A DNA stretch of 29,978 bases from CAMQVM01 sp044433365 (GTDB lineage Bacteria; Bacteroidota; Bacteroidia; Bacteroidales; Rikenellaceae): contig JAWXTR010000026.1 of the NCBI GenBank assembly GCA_044433365.1, positions 1 to 29,978 of the forward strand, read 5' to 3'. The translations under genes and the position numbers were made by a program. This document shows positions 15,817 to 23,838 of the stretch, piece after piece. The stretch's first letter is position 1. Every line of letters starts with the position of its first letter. The notes beneath the pieces are model-generated. The model saw only the letters and a list, made by a program, of their open reading frames with translations. It had not been told where the DNA came from and did no database searches.

Positions 15817-16875
15817 TTAATATATTTTCAATCTATTAAGTGCTGCTGAATAACGAGCAGCATTTCGGTTATGCTCCGACAAAGTGCGTGCAAAAAGATG
15901 GGTTCCATCCAATTTATCAGAGGCGCAAAAGTAGAGATAATCGTGATTTTCATAGTTTAAAACAGCATCAATTGCCGAAATAGGGGGCATACAGAGCACC
16001 CCTGGAGGCAAACCAGCATATTTGTAGGTGTTGTAAGGAGAATCATATTCAAGATGTTTGAATAGCACTCGTTTTATTGTCATATCACCCATTGCAAACT
16101 TTACAGTTGGATCGGCTTGTAGTAGCATATTACGTTTTAAACGATTTATGTAGACTCCAGCTATGCGTTTAAACTCAACAGCGGCTTTGCTCTCCTCAAT
16201 TACAATAGATGCAAGAACTGACACCTCTTGAGGTGTCATATTTAGCTCTTTTGCCTTTTTTTCTCTATCGTTTTTCGACCAAAAAGAGTTGTACTCTCTA
16301 TTCATACGCTCTACAAAACCCTGAGCTGAGGTATTCCAATAAAATTCGTAGCTATTGGGGATAAACATCGACATAAAATTTTGGCTATCAAATCCATATT
16401 TTGTGTGGATGCTATCGGCAAGAAATGCAGCCATTAATGATGCTGAATCTGCCTCTATTTTTTTGCTTACAACGCCTGCTAGCTTATCAAAATTGCGAAT
16501 ATTATTAAACGAGACCATTACAGGGCTTTGCAATCCTCCACCGAGCACTCTGTAGAGCTGTTTTAGCGACCAACCATCTTCAATCTCATATCTACCAGCT
16601 TTTACTCTATCATAACCCAATTTTTTTGCAAAAACAACATAGTCGGAGCTATCTTTTATAAATCCATTATTTTGCAAAAGAGCTGCCTGCTCACTAAAGG
16701 TCGTTGCAGTTGGCACATAAAGTACACCCTCTTTTATGGTTGCTTTTTTAATGCCATAAGTGTAGTACATTATGTAACTTCCAACACCTCCAACTACTAT
16801 AAATAATAGAAAAAGCAGGGCATAAGCGTGCCATTTTTTTGTTTTTTTCTCTTTTTTTTCGTTTTTATAACTCAT
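15817..16875 (-). CDS. mltG: Endolytic murein transglycosylase MltG
   Basis: Cleaves nascent peptidoglycan strands at the membrane and is thought to set glycan chain ends. The 352-residue protein has a basic cytoplasmic tail, one transmembrane helix at about 17-38, a LysM-like subdomain (VPTATTFSEQAALLQNNGFI, residues 54-73) and the YceG domain. The catalytic region is SVLASIVIEESKAAVEFKRI near 219-238; one of E227/E228 should be the catalytic Glu. Downstream are the family segments QADPTVKFAMGD, YNTYKYAGLPPG and PISAIDAVLNY. Length is typical. Divergent from the SRP RNA gene, it heads a two-gene unit with the PCMD gene. TACTTTG on the minus strand at 16919-16925 is one base short of the promoter consensus. 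Confidence 0.96.
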   Translation of the reverse strand: MSYKNEKKEKKTKKWHAYALLFLLFIVVGGVGSYIMYYTYGIKKATIKEGVLYVPTATTFSEQAALLQNNGFIKDSSDYVVFAKKLGYDRVKAGRYEIEDGWSLKQLYRVLGGGLQSPVMVSFNNIRNFDKLAGVVSKKIEADSASLMAAFLADSIHTKYGFDSQNFMSMFIPNSYEFYWNTSAQGFVERMNREYNSFWSKNDREKKAKELNMTPQEVSVLASIVIEESKAAVEFKRIAGVYINRLKRNMLLQADPTVKFAMGDMTIKRVLFKHLEYDSPYNTYKYAGLPPGVLCMPPISAIDAVLNYENHDYLYFCASDKLDGTHLFARTLSEHNRNAARYSAALNRLKIY

Positions 16876-16936
16876 TATTACTAATTAATTTACACTATTT
16901 TTACTCTTTTTTGTATTGCAAAGTAACAAAATAATT

Positions 16937-16966
16937 TTTGAAATTTAAAAAAAATAAATACCTTTG
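16937..16966 (+). promoter_or_regulatory. Promoter of the SRP RNA gene
   Basis: TTTG (16937-16940), 18 bases, TACCTTTG (16959-16966), close to the ideal Bacteroidetes promoter. The RNA would start about six bases later. Confidence 0.8.
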
Positions 16967-16971
16967 TGCTC

Positions 16972-17073
16972 GGGTAAGTCTTATACGACCAGCTCCTGTC
17001 GAATCCCCCAGGTTTGGAAGAAAGCAAGGGTAGATGGTTGTAGCGGTGCGATGTAAGTAGCTTACCCTTTTTT
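16972..17073 (+). ncRNA. ffs: Signal recognition particle RNA (small bacterial 4.5S type)
   Basis: The RNA partner of Ffh in cotranslational targeting of membrane proteins. The terminal stem GGGTAAG (16972-16978) pairs with CTTACCC (17061-17067), and the apical part carries the universal Ffh-binding signature: CCAGG, TTTGGAAGAAAGCAA and GGGTAGATGG, which lines up with CAGG, CCGGAAGGAAGCAGCC and GGCAGATG in E. coli 4.5S RNA. The T run at 17068-17073 completes a terminator with the closing stem. It is transcribed away from mltG. Confidence 0.93.
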
Positions 17074-17076
17074 ATT

Positions 17077-17162
17077 AATGCATAATTCATAATGCATAAT
17101 TCTTAATTTAATGCATAATTCTTAATGCATAATTCTTAATTTAATGCATAATTCATAATTTG
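17077..17162. repeat. GCATAATTC tandem repeats after the SRP RNA
   Basis: Five copies of GCATAATTCNTAAT, spaced alternately at 14 and 19 bases, follow the SRP RNA. An inverted set (ATTATGCATT repeated) lies at 17281-17312, just downstream of the DUF389 gene. The 244-base spacer holds nothing else but a family A half repeat at 17217-17256. Confidence 0.8.
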
Positions 17163-17216
17163 AATTTCCTATTGCTGCTTCTGATTTTTCTTTTTAAGTG
17201 ATTTATTCTACAGACG

Positions 17217-17256
17217 ACTTCCAAAGTATCTCAAAATCCAAAATTTAGAACTCCAC
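17217..17256. repeat. Family A half repeat
   Basis: ACTTCCAAAGTATCTCAAAA followed by TTTAGAACTCCAC. The same 38-40 base string recurs at 25970-26007 with few changes. Confidence 0.65.
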
Positions 17257-17280
17257 AGAATATTTAAAAAACAAAGCCTT

Positions 17281-17312
17281 AATTATGCATTATGCATTAT
17301 GCATTATGAATT
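17281..17312. repeat. Inverted ATTATGCATT repeats
   Basis: Three to four copies of ATTATGCATT overlap, the reverse complement of the units at 17077-17162. The two sets could form a large stem in either transcript and flank the 3' ends of the SRP RNA and DUF389 genes. Confidence 0.75.
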
Positions 17313-17317
17313 ATTAG

Positions 17318-18700
17318 TTACTCCGTAAGATCAATAATTTCAACCCTACGACTATTAGTGCGAGCTTCAAGCCATGCAGAGATGCGCTCTTTATCCTCCT
17401 CACTCAATTTTTTCCCTTTCACATCTTCATTATCGACATTACTTTGTAGAATACAAACTAAAATTGTATCTAATGTATTGCCTTTGAAGTTGTTGATAGC
17501 CATTTTAGAGATTGCAATATCGGCTTTTCCACCAGAGATAGCGGAAAGTTCACGAGCTATCGATTTTACATCCAGAGTGTCACGTTGATAAATTTCAAGT
17601 TTTGATACCAAATCTTTTATCTGCAACTCTTTTTCGTCTAGCAGCTTGCTCGATACTGTATATAGCTTGTCGAGTGTTTGGCTAGTAGACTCACCCTCAG
17701 TGCCTTGTTGGCGAATTTTTAAAACTGCATCTTCTAGCGAAAAATTTGCTTTTGAGTTGTTTAGACTAGCAATTGCATCCTCTGAAAGAGCTTTGCCTAT
17801 CATCAATACCTCTATCTCTTTTTCTCCACGATTATAGTTATAATTGGCATCTACAACCTGTGAGTCTTGAAAGTTAAAGGCTGAAGCAACAAAGCTTTTA
17901 GCATTTGTTTCAAATATGGTGTGACGTACAATATTGTATCCTAAAATCACACTTGGCACAATCGTTACAACTATAATTGCAAAAATATAGTTGCGAATTT
18001 TACGCTCTAATAGGCTGTCTACCTGTTGTTTATGTTCATACCCTAAATATCTAACAATAATAAATGTAGCGACACTTATTAGCACAGCATTAATTGTAAA
18101 AAGATAGAGTGCACCGACAAAATATTCGAGCTGCATAGTTCCCAACCCGTAACCAGCAGTACAAAGCGGAGGCATAAGAGCAGTAGCAATAGCCACACCA
18201 GGAATTACCGTTGTGGTTCTATCTTTGCGAGTTTGTGCCACAATACCTGCAAGACCCCCAAAAAAGGCAATCAAAACATCCCAAATCGAGGGGGTGGTGC
18301 GAGCCAAAATTTCGCTCTGCGCCACTGATAGTGGAGAAATTGCAAAATATATTGTCGAGGTTATAAGGCTGACAACCACCGCAAACAGAAAGTTGCGAAG
18401 CGAACGTTTTAGAAGTTCAAAATCATAAATTCCAAGCGACAATCCAAATCCCATAATTGGACCCATTAATGGCGAAATAAGCATTGCTCCAATAATTACC
18501 GCCGCTGAGTTGGTGTTTAATCCAACCGATGCCACCAATATGGCAAAAATAAGAATCCAAAGATTTTGACCTCTAAATTCTACACTTTTTCTAATATTTT
18601 CCTCTACCTCTTGTTGTTTTGCATTATCTTCATCTAATGCAAAACGTCCTCTAAGAAAATTTCGCAGGGTTACTCTTATTTGATTTTTTAAACTGCTCAT
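17318..18700 (-). CDS. DUF389 (TIGR00341-type) integral membrane protein
   Basis: A 460-residue protein of the DUF389 family. The core has about six hydrophobic helices at about 45-245, with the family signature LNTNSAAVIIGAMLISPLMGPIMGFG near residue 62-87 and TALMPPLCTAGYGLG near 168-182. A large soluble C-terminal domain, residues 255-460, with a charged, Glu-rich coiled region, follows. The molecular function of the family is not established. The gene ends the three-gene minus-strand unit acidic protein, rsmI, DUF389 (gap of 16 bases to rsmI), so it is likely cotranscribed with them. No terminator hairpin with a T run follows, only the inverted AT repeats. Confidence 0.88.
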   Translation of the reverse strand: MSSLKNQIRVTLRNFLRGRFALDEDNAKQQEVEENIRKSVEFRGQNLWILIFAILVASVGLNTNSAAVIIGAMLISPLMGPIMGFGLSLGIYDFELLKRSLRNFLFAVVVSLITSTIYFAISPLSVAQSEILARTTPSIWDVLIAFFGGLAGIVAQTRKDRTTTVIPGVAIATALMPPLCTAGYGLGTMQLEYFVGALYLFTINAVLISVATFIIVRYLGYEHKQQVDSLLERKIRNYIFAIIVVTIVPSVILGYNIVRHTIFETNAKSFVASAFNFQDSQVVDANYNYNRGEKEIEVLMIGKALSEDAIASLNNSKANFSLEDAVLKIRQQGTEGESTSQTLDKLYTVSSKLLDEKELQIKDLVSKLEIYQRDTLDVKSIARELSAISGGKADIAISKMAINNFKGNTLDTILVCILQSNVDNEDVKGKKLSEEDKERISAWLEARTNSRRVEIIDLTE

Positions 18701-18716
18701 AATTAATGGTAAATGG

Positions 18717-19502
18717 TTAATCTTCCAAATTTAATTCTGCTTGTTTTGCAGCATATTTACTTTTGTATGGTGCTCCGTTAGCTTTCGATTTACTGTTTTT
18801 TTCCTCTTTTTCTTCTTTTGGCTCTTTATCGTTTTTAGCTCCCTCTACAACTACTACAAATTCGCCTTTTGGAGGGTTGTTTTCAAACCACTCTGTTAGC
18901 TCCTTTGCTGTGCCTCTTACGGTCTGCTCAAATTTCTTTGAAATTTCACGACTTACTGAGATTTGAGTATCAGAAGAAAAAATATCTTGCATCATCTCCA
19001 AAGTTTTAATAATACGGTGGGGCGATTCATAGAAAATTGAGGTTCGCATCTGGGCTGCAATAGCCTCAAGAGCTGATTTTTTACCCTTCTTTTGCGGAAG
19101 AAACCCCTCAAAACAGAATTTATCGCATGGAAAACCGCTATTCACTAGTGCAGGCACAAATGCAGTAGCACCCGGTAGAGTTTGCACCTCTACACCCCTT
19201 GCCACACACTCTCTGACAAGTAAAAATCCCGGGTCGGAGATTCCTGGAGTTCCAGCATCGGAGATTAAAGCTATCGACATTCCCGAAAGAATATGCTCTA
19301 CAAGCTTTTCGGTAGTTTGATGTTCGTTAAATTTATGATACGACCAGAGCGGTTTTTTAATTGAAAGGTGTGATAGCAAAACCGAAGAGGTACGTGTATC
19401 TTCACATAAGATTGTATCAACACTCTCTAAGGTTTTAACTGCACGAAGCGTTATATCGTCAAGATTTCCAATAGGAGTTGGAACTATATATAGTTTAGAC
19501 AT
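18717..19502 (-). CDS. rsmI: 16S rRNA (cytidine-1402) 2'-O-methyltransferase RsmI
   Basis: Methylates the 2'-O of C1402 in the 30S decoding centre with S-adenosylmethionine. Family motifs in order: LYIVPTPIGNLDDITLRA at the N terminus, EDTRTSSVLLSHL, ALISDAGTPGISDPG, LPGATAFVPALVNSG, FCFEGFLP, FYESPHRIIKTL and REISKKFEQTVRGT. The canonical enzyme ends near residue 222; the last 40 residues here are a Lys/Glu-rich tail (KEEKEEKNSKSK) that is not part of the fold. The start ATG at 19502 is eight bases after the stop of the upstream acidic protein gene, which supports an operon. The assignment is firm. Confidence 0.95.
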   Translation of the reverse strand: MSKLYIVPTPIGNLDDITLRAVKTLESVDTILCEDTRTSSVLLSHLSIKKPLWSYHKFNEHQTTEKLVEHILSGMSIALISDAGTPGISDPGFLLVRECVARGVEVQTLPGATAFVPALVNSGFPCDKFCFEGFLPQKKGKKSALEAIAAQMRTSIFYESPHRIIKTLEMMQDIFSSDTQISVSREISKKFEQTVRGTAKELTEWFENNPPKGEFVVVVEGAKNDKEPKEEKEEKNSKSKANGAPYKSKYAAKQAELNLED

Positions 19503-19510
19503 CTAATTTT

Positions 19511-20170
19511 TTAATTTAATCTTTCTTGAATTTTATCCGTAAGCTGTGCAATCGACTCAGTAGCATGTTTATCAGGAAGAGTGTCGTAGATATACATCAC
19601 TGCCTCATTGAAATCGTCGTAGTGCTCAAGCTCTCCTATAAAATTGTTGTAGGCTTGGCTGTCTCCATCAAAAAGCTCAATACTGTATAGCTCTCTTTGC
19701 TCATGAGTTATAGCAAACTTTCCTAAATCTTCTACTTCGATTATTGGCTCTTCTATCTCTGGTGCAATCTTCTCTTCGACTTGCTGCTCAATCTGCTCCT
19801 CGGTTTGCTCAAAATTTTGCACTTGCTCTATTTCGTTATTTTGCTCGTTAATATGCTCATTAACAGATTCAAAACCATCTTTTTCAGAGCAATTTTCAAT
19901 AATTTGATTTTCTCCATTTTCAGATTCAACATTCAATCCATTTTCGTCCATTATAATTGGCGTATGAACAATAGCCAAATCATCATTTTCATCGTCAAAA
20001 GTGGCGTCTTCGCAAGAGCTAAAAGGCTCAATTTTACTACAAGCCACATAAATACTACGTAAATCTTGAAGTATTATATCTTTCTCTATCAGTGACATAG
20101 AGCCGCTATCTGCACAACGAAGCATAAAGTCATGAAGATCTTCAATATTGCATAAAATTTCTTTTACCAT
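19511..20170 (-). CDS. Acidic protein of unknown function, upstream of rsmI
   Basis: I do not recognise a named family. The 219-residue protein is strongly acidic: residues 60-140 are a low-complexity run of Glu, Asn, Gln and Asp (for example EENQIIENCSEKDGF-like sequence) that is probably disordered. It is flanked by an N-terminal helical domain (MVKEILCNIEDLHDFMLRC) and a conserved C-terminal helical domain (LYSIELFDGDSQAYNNFIGE ... HYDDFNEAVMYIYDTL). Similar C-terminal segments occur in Bacteroidales proteins of unknown role. No signal peptide or membrane segment. It is the first gene of the unit with rsmI and DUF389. Confidence 0.78.
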   Translation of the reverse strand: MVKEILCNIEDLHDFMLRCADSGSMSLIEKDIILQDLRSIYVACSKIEPFSSCEDATFDDENDDLAIVHTPIIMDENGLNVESENGENQIIENCSEKDGFESVNEHINEQNNEIEQVQNFEQTEEQIEQQVEEKIAPEIEEPIIEVEDLGKFAITHEQRELYSIELFDGDSQAYNNFIGELEHYDDFNEAVMYIYDTLPDKHATESIAQLTDKIQERLN

Positions 20171-20193
20171 AATAAAAATGATTTTAATATTAT

Positions 20194-20325
20194 AGGGAAC
20201 TTCTAAAAATTGGATTTAATTGTTTTGTAAAGGTAGATAAAATTTTTAACTTTGTGTTTATTTTTATGATAATTTTATAAAAATTACGCCATAATTCTCC
20301 AAAAAGTCAGATTTTAGAAGTCCCT
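20194..20325. repeat. Family A ends bracketing the thyA promoter
   Basis: AGGGAACTTCTAAAA at 20194 and TTTTAGAAGTCCCT ending at 20325 are reverse complements, about 132 bases apart. The interior does not match the long family A elements. It contains the probable thyA promoter. Confidence 0.55.
20224..20254 (+). promoter_or_regulatory. Promoter of thyA
   Basis: TTTG (20224-20227), 19 bases, TAACTTTG (20247-20254), a full consensus match. The leader to the thyA ATG would be about 145 bases. A weaker TACCTTTA on the opposite strand (20228-20235) could drive the divergent acidic protein gene. Confidence 0.7.
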
Positions 20326-20404
20326 AAAATAGGCAAAAGATAAAAAATAATGGCAAGATTCCCTAAAACTTCTAATTTTTATTCGCATAAAATCATTACG
20401 AGCT

Positions 20405-21199
20405 ATGAAACAGTACTTAGAGCTTTTAGACCACGTTGTAAAAAACGGAGCTATAAAAGACGATCGCACAAATACAGGAACCAAAAGTGTTTTTGGTTAT
20501 CAAATGAGATTTAACCTTGAAGAGGGTTTTCCAGTTTTGACAACCAAAAAATTGCATCTTCGTTCAATTATTCATGAACTTTTATGGTTTTTAAAAGGCG
20601 ATACAAATATCAAATATCTTCACGATAATAAAGTTTCAATTTGGGATGAATGGGCCGACGAAAATGGCGACTTAGGTCCTGTTTATGGCTATCAGTGGAG
20701 AAGTTGGCAGTGCGGCGACGGACGTACTATCGACCAGATAAAAAATGTTGTGGAGCAGATAAAACAATCGCCCGATTCTCGTCGTTTGATTGTTTCGGCA
20801 TGGAATGTTGCTGATGTAGATTCGATGGCACTTCCCCCTTGCCACACAATGTTCCAATTTTACGTGGCGGATGGCAAACTATCGTGTCAATTATATCAAC
20901 GTAGTGCCGATATTTTTCTTGGGGTACCATTCAATATCGCCTCTTATGCTCTTTTGACCATGATGATGGCGCAGGTGTGTGGATTGAAAGCAGGTGAATT
21001 TGTACACACTCTCGGCGATGCTCATATCTATATGAACCATCTCGAGCAGACCGATTTACAGCTTACACGTGAGCCTTTTTCACTGCCTAAAATGGTGTTA
21101 AATCCCGATATTAAAGATATTTTCGACTTTAAATACGAAGATTTCAAATTGGAGGGCTATCAAGCACATCCTACCATTAAGGCTCCAATAGCAATTTAA
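20405..21199 (+). CDS. thyA: Thymidylate synthase
   Basis: Converts dUMP and methylene-tetrahydrofolate to dTMP and dihydrofolate. Exactly 264 residues, the same length as E. coli ThyA. Motifs: DRTNTGTKSVFG with the folate/phosphate-binding Arg, LTTKKLHLRSIIHELLWFL, GPVYGYQWR, the nucleophile Cys146 in LPPCHTMFQFYV, QRSADIFLGVPFNIASYA and HIYMNHLEQT. The gene starts at the ATG giving MKQYLELLDHV. It is followed 211 bases later by folA, which regenerates tetrahydrofolate from the dihydrofolate made here; a family C element separates them. Confidence 0.98.
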   Translation: MKQYLELLDHVVKNGAIKDDRTNTGTKSVFGYQMRFNLEEGFPVLTTKKLHLRSIIHELLWFLKGDTNIKYLHDNKVSIWDEWADENGDLGPVYGYQWRSWQCGDGRTIDQIKNVVEQIKQSPDSRRLIVSAWNVADVDSMALPPCHTMFQFYVADGKLSCQLYQRSADIFLGVPFNIASYALLTMMMAQVCGLKAGEFVHTLGDAHIYMNHLEQTDLQLTREPFSLPKMVLNPDIKDIFDFKYEDFKLEGYQAHPTIKAPIAI

Positions 21200-21208
21200 A
21201 TTCATCAT

Positions 21209-21397
21209 GCGAATAAAGGTTTGAAATTTTTGAGTTATTTTGGACTATTTTTGCAATCTGAGTTATAAAAAAATAACTTTATGTTAATGCTTTTTTAAAA
21301 AAGCACGCCCGAAGGGCTGGCAAAAATCGTTCGTTTTCACTCACGGCTTCGCTCCGCTCGCAAAAGCGGAAGAAGGTTCTTCAAACCTTTATTGGCG
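21209..21397. mobile_element. Family C MITE-like element (copy 1) between thyA and folA
   Basis: A 189-base element: left end GCGAATAAAGGTTTGAA, right end TTCAAACCTTTATTGGCG, so terminal inverted repeats of about 17 bases. The inside holds GCTTTTTTAAAAAAGC, CCCGAAGGG and CCGCT...AGCGG hairpins and is richer in G and C than its surroundings. It is flanked by exact 8-base direct repeats TTCATCAT (21201-21208 and 21398-21405), typical of a transposition duplication. A near-identical copy is at 23649-23838. It ends 13 bases before the folA start codon. Confidence 0.88.
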
Positions 21398-21410
21398 TTC
21401 ATCATTAATT

Positions 21411-21902
21411 ATGACAACTTCAATAATAGTGGCAATAGCCAAAAATAGAGTAATAGGCAAGGATAATTCGCTAATATGGCATATTAGCGAAGATTTGCGC
21501 TATTTCAAACGAATAACAACTGCTCATACCATTATTATGGGGCGTAAAAGCTACGAATCTATTGGTAGACCGCTTCCTAATAGACGAAATATCGTGGTTA
21601 GCCGTAATAGCGATTACTCAGCTGCAGGATGTGAGTGTGTAACCTCAATCGAGAGTGCAATTGAGCTTTGTAAGGATGAGCAAGAGATATTTATTATTGG
21701 CGGAGGTGAGATTTACAAATCGACTCTACCTCTTGCCGACAAACTTTATATTACAGAGGTAAAACACGACTATGAGGGCGATACCTTTTTTCCTGAAATT
21801 GATTTTTCTCAATGGAAAGAGATAAGTCGAGAGAGCTATGAAAGGGGTGAAAAGTATGAATATCCTTTTGATTTTGTAGTTTATGAAAGAGAAAATAATT
21901 AA
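21411..21902 (+). CDS. folA: Dihydrofolate reductase
   Basis: Reduces dihydrofolate to tetrahydrofolate with NADPH. The 163-residue protein has the standard motifs: SIIVAIAKNRVIGKDNSLIW (Met20-loop region), the substrate-binding acid in SEDLRYFKRIT, HTIIMGRKSYESIG, PLPNRRNIVVSRN and FIIGGGEIYKSTLPLADKLY. The start lies just after a family C repeat; the leader is AT-rich (CATTAATT). With thyA upstream it forms a thymidylate synthesis pair, as in many bacteria. Confidence 0.97.
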   Translation: MTTSIIVAIAKNRVIGKDNSLIWHISEDLRYFKRITTAHTIIMGRKSYESIGRPLPNRRNIVVSRNSDYSAAGCECVTSIESAIELCKDEQEIFIIGGGEIYKSTLPLADKLYITEVKHDYEGDTFFPEIDFSQWKEISRESYERGEKYEYPFDFVVYERENN

Positions 21903-22007
21903 TTGAAATTTCCCTAATATCAATAAAGGTTCAAAAATTTTAGAAGTTTCTTTTAGTCAATTTTAATAAAAAACGATATTTTCTATTAAAATGCCAAAAG
22001 TTTGATG

Positions 22008-22015
22008 TATATTTG
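22008..22015 (+). promoter_or_regulatory. -7 element very close to the yigZ start codon
   Basis: TATATTTG ends six bases before the yigZ ATG at 22021. If used, transcription would begin at or within a base or two of the start codon, giving a leaderless or nearly leaderless mRNA. No TTTG at the right distance upstream is seen. Confidence 0.4.
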
Positions 22016-22020
22016 CAATT

Positions 22021-22620
22021 ATGGATAGCTACAAAACAATAGAAAAAAGCTCCGAAGGATTATACAAAGAAAAAGGGAGTAAATTTATAGCCTATGCCTA
22101 TCCTGTTGAGAGTGTAGATGAGATTGGAGAAATTGTTGCACGCCTAAAAAAGGAGTATTATGATGCTCGCCACCATTGCTACGCTTGGCGACTAGGATAT
22201 GATGGCAAGCAGACTCGTGCTAACGACGATGGAGAACCGTCTTCAACAGCAGGAAAGCCAATTTTAGGACAGCTACTTTCGGCGGATATTACAAACGTAC
22301 TAGTTGTCGTAATTCGCTATTTTGGTGGCACAAAGCTTGGTGTTTCGGGGCTTATTAGAGCCTATAAAGAGGCAACTATTGATGCTCTCGACAACACAGC
22401 GATTGTAGAGCGAGAGATTTTATCTTTTGTAGATGTTACCTTTGGTTACGAACAGATGAATAGTGTGATGAAGGTGATAAAAGATTGTGAACCAAAAATT
22501 GTAGAGCAAAATTTTGATAATCTTTCACATATAAAGCTCTCAATTTGCAACGCACGCCGAGAGATACTTCTTAAAAAGATGGGTGATATTCTAGGGGTTA
22601 TCGTTGAGCAGGAAAATTAG
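22021..22620 (+). CDS. yigZ: YigZ/IMPACT family protein
   Basis: A 199-residue protein of the UPF0029/YigZ family. The N-terminal IMPACT-like domain carries the signature GSKFIAYAYPV near residue 20, DARHHCYAWRLG, RANDDGEPSSTAGKPIL, and IRYFGGTKLGVSGLIRAYKEA near 99-118; a short ferredoxin-like C-terminal domain follows. Eukaryotic IMPACT binds the translation regulator GCN1; the bacterial role is not settled. It has its own possible promoter and is followed 86 bases later by pyrB. Confidence 0.9.
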   Translation: MDSYKTIEKSSEGLYKEKGSKFIAYAYPVESVDEIGEIVARLKKEYYDARHHCYAWRLGYDGKQTRANDDGEPSSTAGKPILGQLLSADITNVLVVVIRYFGGTKLGVSGLIRAYKEATIDALDNTAIVEREILSFVDVTFGYEQMNSVMKVIKDCEPKIVEQNFDNLSHIKLSICNARREILLKKMGDILGVIVEQEN

Positions 22621-22706
22621 CATTACTAACAAAATGAGAGTTGAAAAATTAGCAAGGTGAACCACTAAAGACCACTTTTAAAGCTCTCTATAAAAAATAT
22701 AAACTT

Positions 22707-23612
22707 ATGAATAAAAGTTTAGTGTCGATAGGCGATTTTTCAAAAGAAGAGATTCTTAAAATAATGGATCTAGCTGCCTATTTCGAAAAAAATCCAAATG
22801 AACGACTGCTTCAAGGCAAGGTCATAGCCTCGCTATTTTTCGAACCCTCTACCCGTACTCGTCTTAGTTTTGAAACGGCAATTAACCGCTTAGGAGGGCG
22901 TGTAATAGGCTTCTCTGATAGTGGAAACACAAGCGTTTCGAAGGGAGAAACTCTTCATGATACAATAAAAATGGTATCGGGCTATGCCGATATGATTGTG
23001 ATGCGCCACTTTATTGAGGGTGCTGCACGCTATGCAAGCGAGGTTTCGAATGTACCTATTGTAAATGCTGGCGATGGCTCAAACCAACATCCGAGTCAAA
23101 CCCTTTTAGACCTATATTCGATAATCAAAACACAAGGCAGACTCGACAACATTCATATTATGATGGTAGGTGACCTTAAGTATGGTCGTACTGTCCACTC
23201 TTTAATTGAGGCAATGAGCCATTTTGGTGCACGCTTTACTTTTGTTGCTCCCGATGAGTTGGCTCTTCCAACTCAATACACAAAAGCACTTACTGAGCAT
23301 GGTATTGAGTATAAAGAGACTACCGACTTTATGGAGGAGATGCCAAATGCCGATATTATCTATATGACTCGTGTTCAAAGAGAACGTTTTTCAGATTTAA
23401 TGGAGTACGAAAGGGTTAAAAATGCCTATATTCTAAAACCAAAAATGATTTTAGGCGCAAAAGAGAATATGCGCATACTTCACCCTCTACCACGTGTCAA
23501 CGAGATTGAAATAGGGGTGGATGCTTCACCAAAAGCGTACTATTTTGAGCAAGCAGCAAATGGGGTATTTGCACGTATGGCAATTATAACCTACCTATTG
23601 GGAGTTAAATAA
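22707..23612 (+). CDS. pyrB: Aspartate carbamoyltransferase catalytic subunit
   Basis: Catalyses the first committed step of pyrimidine synthesis: carbamoyl phosphate plus aspartate to carbamoylaspartate. The 301-residue sequence carries the carbamoyl-phosphate loop FFEPSTRTRLSFETA (residues 49-63), the SVSKGETL-type loop as TSVSKGETLHDT, the HPSQTLLDLYS motif, DLKYGRTVHSL and the aspartate-binding segment HPLPRVNEIE. Length matches class B enzymes that pair with a regulatory chain; that chain (pyrI) is encoded downstream but not adjacent: a family C element and a fucosidase gene lie between. Normally pyrB and pyrI adjoin. Confidence 0.98.
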   Translation: MNKSLVSIGDFSKEEILKIMDLAAYFEKNPNERLLQGKVIASLFFEPSTRTRLSFETAINRLGGRVIGFSDSGNTSVSKGETLHDTIKMVSGYADMIVMRHFIEGAARYASEVSNVPIVNAGDGSNQHPSQTLLDLYSIIKTQGRLDNIHIMMVGDLKYGRTVHSLIEAMSHFGARFTFVAPDELALPTQYTKALTEHGIEYKETTDFMEEMPNADIIYMTRVQRERFSDLMEYERVKNAYILKPKMILGAKENMRILHPLPRVNEIEIGVDASPKAYYFEQAANGVFARMAIITYLLGVK

Positions 23613-23648
23613 GTTAAAACAATAAGTTATTAATGGCAAATTGATTAT

Positions 23649-23838
23649 GCGAATAAAGGTTTGAAATTTTTGAGCTATTTTGAGCTATTTTTGCAATCTG
23701 AGTTATATAAAAATAACTTTTGTTAATGCTTTTTTAAAAAAAAGCACGCCCGAAGGGCTGGCAAAAATCGTTCGTGTTCACTCACGGCTTCGCTCCGCTC
23801 GCTAAAGCGGAAGAAGGTTTTTCAAACCTTTATTGGCG
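23649..23838. mobile_element. Family C MITE-like element (copy 2) between pyrB and the fucosidase gene
   Basis: A 190-base direct copy of 21209-21397, differing at roughly ten positions by eye, with the same GCGAATAAAGG and CCTTTATTGGCG ends. It is flanked by TTGATTAT (23641-23648) and TTAATTAT (23839-23846), an 8-base duplication with one mismatch. It occupies most of the pyrB-fucosidase spacer. Confidence 0.87.

Noticed and set aside
17077..17162. Evenly spaced repeats that could suggest a CRISPR array
   Set aside because: Units are 14-19 bases, AT-only in character, without distinct spacers and without cas genes nearby.
21918..21946. Further family C end after folA (CAATAAAGGTTCAAAAATTTTAG)
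   Set aside because: Only about a dozen bases match, with changes and no second end; too weak to list as a copy.
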